From Plantago elongata (taxonomy: Eukaryota; Streptophyta; Magnoliopsida; Lamiales; Plantaginaceae), in contig JAYMSP010003039.1 in NCBI GenBank assembly GCA_036897095.1, forward strand, positions 1 to 21,414: DNA of 21,414 nt, read 5' to 3'. The position numbers were made by a program, and so were the translations under genes. A model generated the notes under the pieces. That model was given only the letters and a program-made list of their open reading frames with translations. It did not search any database and was not told the DNA's origin. Shown in pieces: positions 20,215 through 21,414 of the stretch. Each line of letters opens with the position of its first letter. Position 1 is the first letter of the stretch.

Positions 20215-21414
20215 TTACAATTTATTCCCAGAAAATACGTTAGACTTGGAGAATGTCCCAAGTGTTCCCATTACACAATGAATATATGGAACACGATTTC
20301 GGTTAATGACCGTTAGGACTTGAGGCTGAGCCGAGGTACGGAGAATTTGCACTGACCATTCATCAGCCCTTAAGAAAGAAATTTGATTTCAAAGTAAGAG
20401 ACATACAGAACATACATGAAGACACAGATAAATTACCAATGTCTAGATTAAAAAAGAACAGGACATTATCATCATTCACAGGTCAAGGCAATCCGCATCT
20501 GAAAGAAGGAAACATAAAAGTACCCTCGGAATTTCCCACGCAAATTTGTTGTTGTGTGATTTGAGCTTTAGAGTATAGATCAGAGGACTAAAGCAAAAAC
20601 GAATGAATTATCATGTAATGGAGGCAGTTCACACGAGACAAAGAAAACTGAGAAAATTGAGCAACTTCCATATATATGAACTGAATTGCACCAATATAGT
20701 AAAGTGGCAACGAAGTATAGAATAGTTGGTAACCCACTTCGCCTCTAACTAGTAGGTTGGGGGTTTATTAACCGTTTCAAAAGAAAAAAACAGCAATACA
20801 GATCAGAAGGTATAGGGATCCAGAGGCCGATTCAATTGCATATTTACCAAGGCAATCCAACAGTATAAAACCAGTATAATGCTTTACACTGGAGTATCAT
20901 AAAACACCAACACTATTAAAACTTTGGGTATTAAAGCAAGGGTTCAGACTTGAGGATCATATTCATGACAGCACAATTAATTACCAATAGAATGATCAAC
21001 AGAATTCGTAAAGGAGAGCAGTTGTCAAGACTACTTTAAAATGAATTTCATCTTCATTCAGTCTCCAAACTAAACAATAAAGGATGAGTTACAACATGAA
21101 GACTGCAATTATACTACATAACTACTGCGCACAGAGCAGCAACAATGCTAATTACAAAACATATGACAGTAGTATTTGATTCAAGATGGTTATGACTCAA
21201 AACAGTTCTTTCATTCTTTGGACAAGCTATGCAAAACTTACAAACAAATAAATGTGAGAATTTATAGTTGAACAAATAGTAACTAGAATACACAGCAGAA
21301 TAATTCCTCCACACCCAATAAACAACAACTTATGTCTTTCACCTGTTCAACTGCAAGATCCAAAAAGGTGAAAGCTAGGATAGTTGAAGTCTATGGAATT
21401 GAGGTCAAAAGAGA
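20215..21414. other. Right-edge region, possibly 3' part of a minus-strand gene
   Basis: No protein domain is visible. On the minus strand the sequence is T-rich like plant 3' UTRs and has some splice-like acceptors, for example TTTTGGATCTTGCAG (ending at about 21351) and TTCTTTCAG (ending at about 20499). Open frames after them are short. A gene beyond the right edge could end here, but nothing proves it. Confidence 0.2.
20722..20776 (+). mobile_element. tRNA-derived SINE head, degraded copy
   Basis: TAGTTGGTAACC (20723-20734), then CTCTAACTAGTAGGTTGG, follows the layout of the other heads, but the B box is decayed to GGGGGTTTATTAACC. Assignment rests on similarity of the first 40 bases to the copy at 1563. 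Confidence 0.45.

Noticed and set aside
21114-21314. 66-codon minus-strand frame at the right edge
   Set aside because: No domain; the T-rich sequence looks more like untranslated or intronic DNA.

Overview
The window reads as nuclear DNA of a flowering plant, most likely a eudicot. It is strongly AT-rich, its genes are sparse and split by GT-AG introns, and its recognisable proteins belong to plant families (Dof zinc finger, GASA/snakin peptide, a PDIL5-1-type thioredoxin protein). Most of the 21 kb is intergenic, with relics of small transposable elements.

Layout. 1-2.3 kb: AT-rich intergenic DNA with a tRNA-derived SINE head and a possible, weakly supported pair of exons ending in an EAR-like motif. 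2.35-2.85 kb, minus strand: a GASA/snakin-type gene with TATA box, 5'-UTR intron, signal peptide and all 12 cysteines, broken by two in-frame TAA codons. 4.08-6.51 kb, minus strand: an intact four-exon PDIL5-1-like gene of 152 codons with a CKHC active site. 6.6-15.5 kb: about 9 kb with no convincing gene, holding microsatellites, a SINE-like head, a 405-bp hAT-like non-autonomous element bounded by an exact 8-bp duplication, and an unassigned pair of coding-like open segments. 15.83-17.34 kb, plus strand: a two-exon Dof transcription factor of 281 aa with a good TATA box and a CT-rich stretch upstream. 17.4-21.4 kb: intergenic DNA with hairpins, a head-to-tail pair of SINE heads, another degraded head, and possibly the 3' part of a minus-strand gene beyond the right edge.

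The three recognised genes are independent plant genes with no operon-like link: a nuclear transcription factor, an ER thiol-disulfide protein and a secreted cysteine-rich peptide (now apparently dead). I see no CRISPR array, standard tRNA, rRNA, or bacterial-type system. The observations most worth checking are the two-stop GASA gene, the shared SINE heads including the dimer, the hAT-like element with its target duplication, and the Dof intron, whose retention would encode a small membrane-like peptide instead of the transcription factor.
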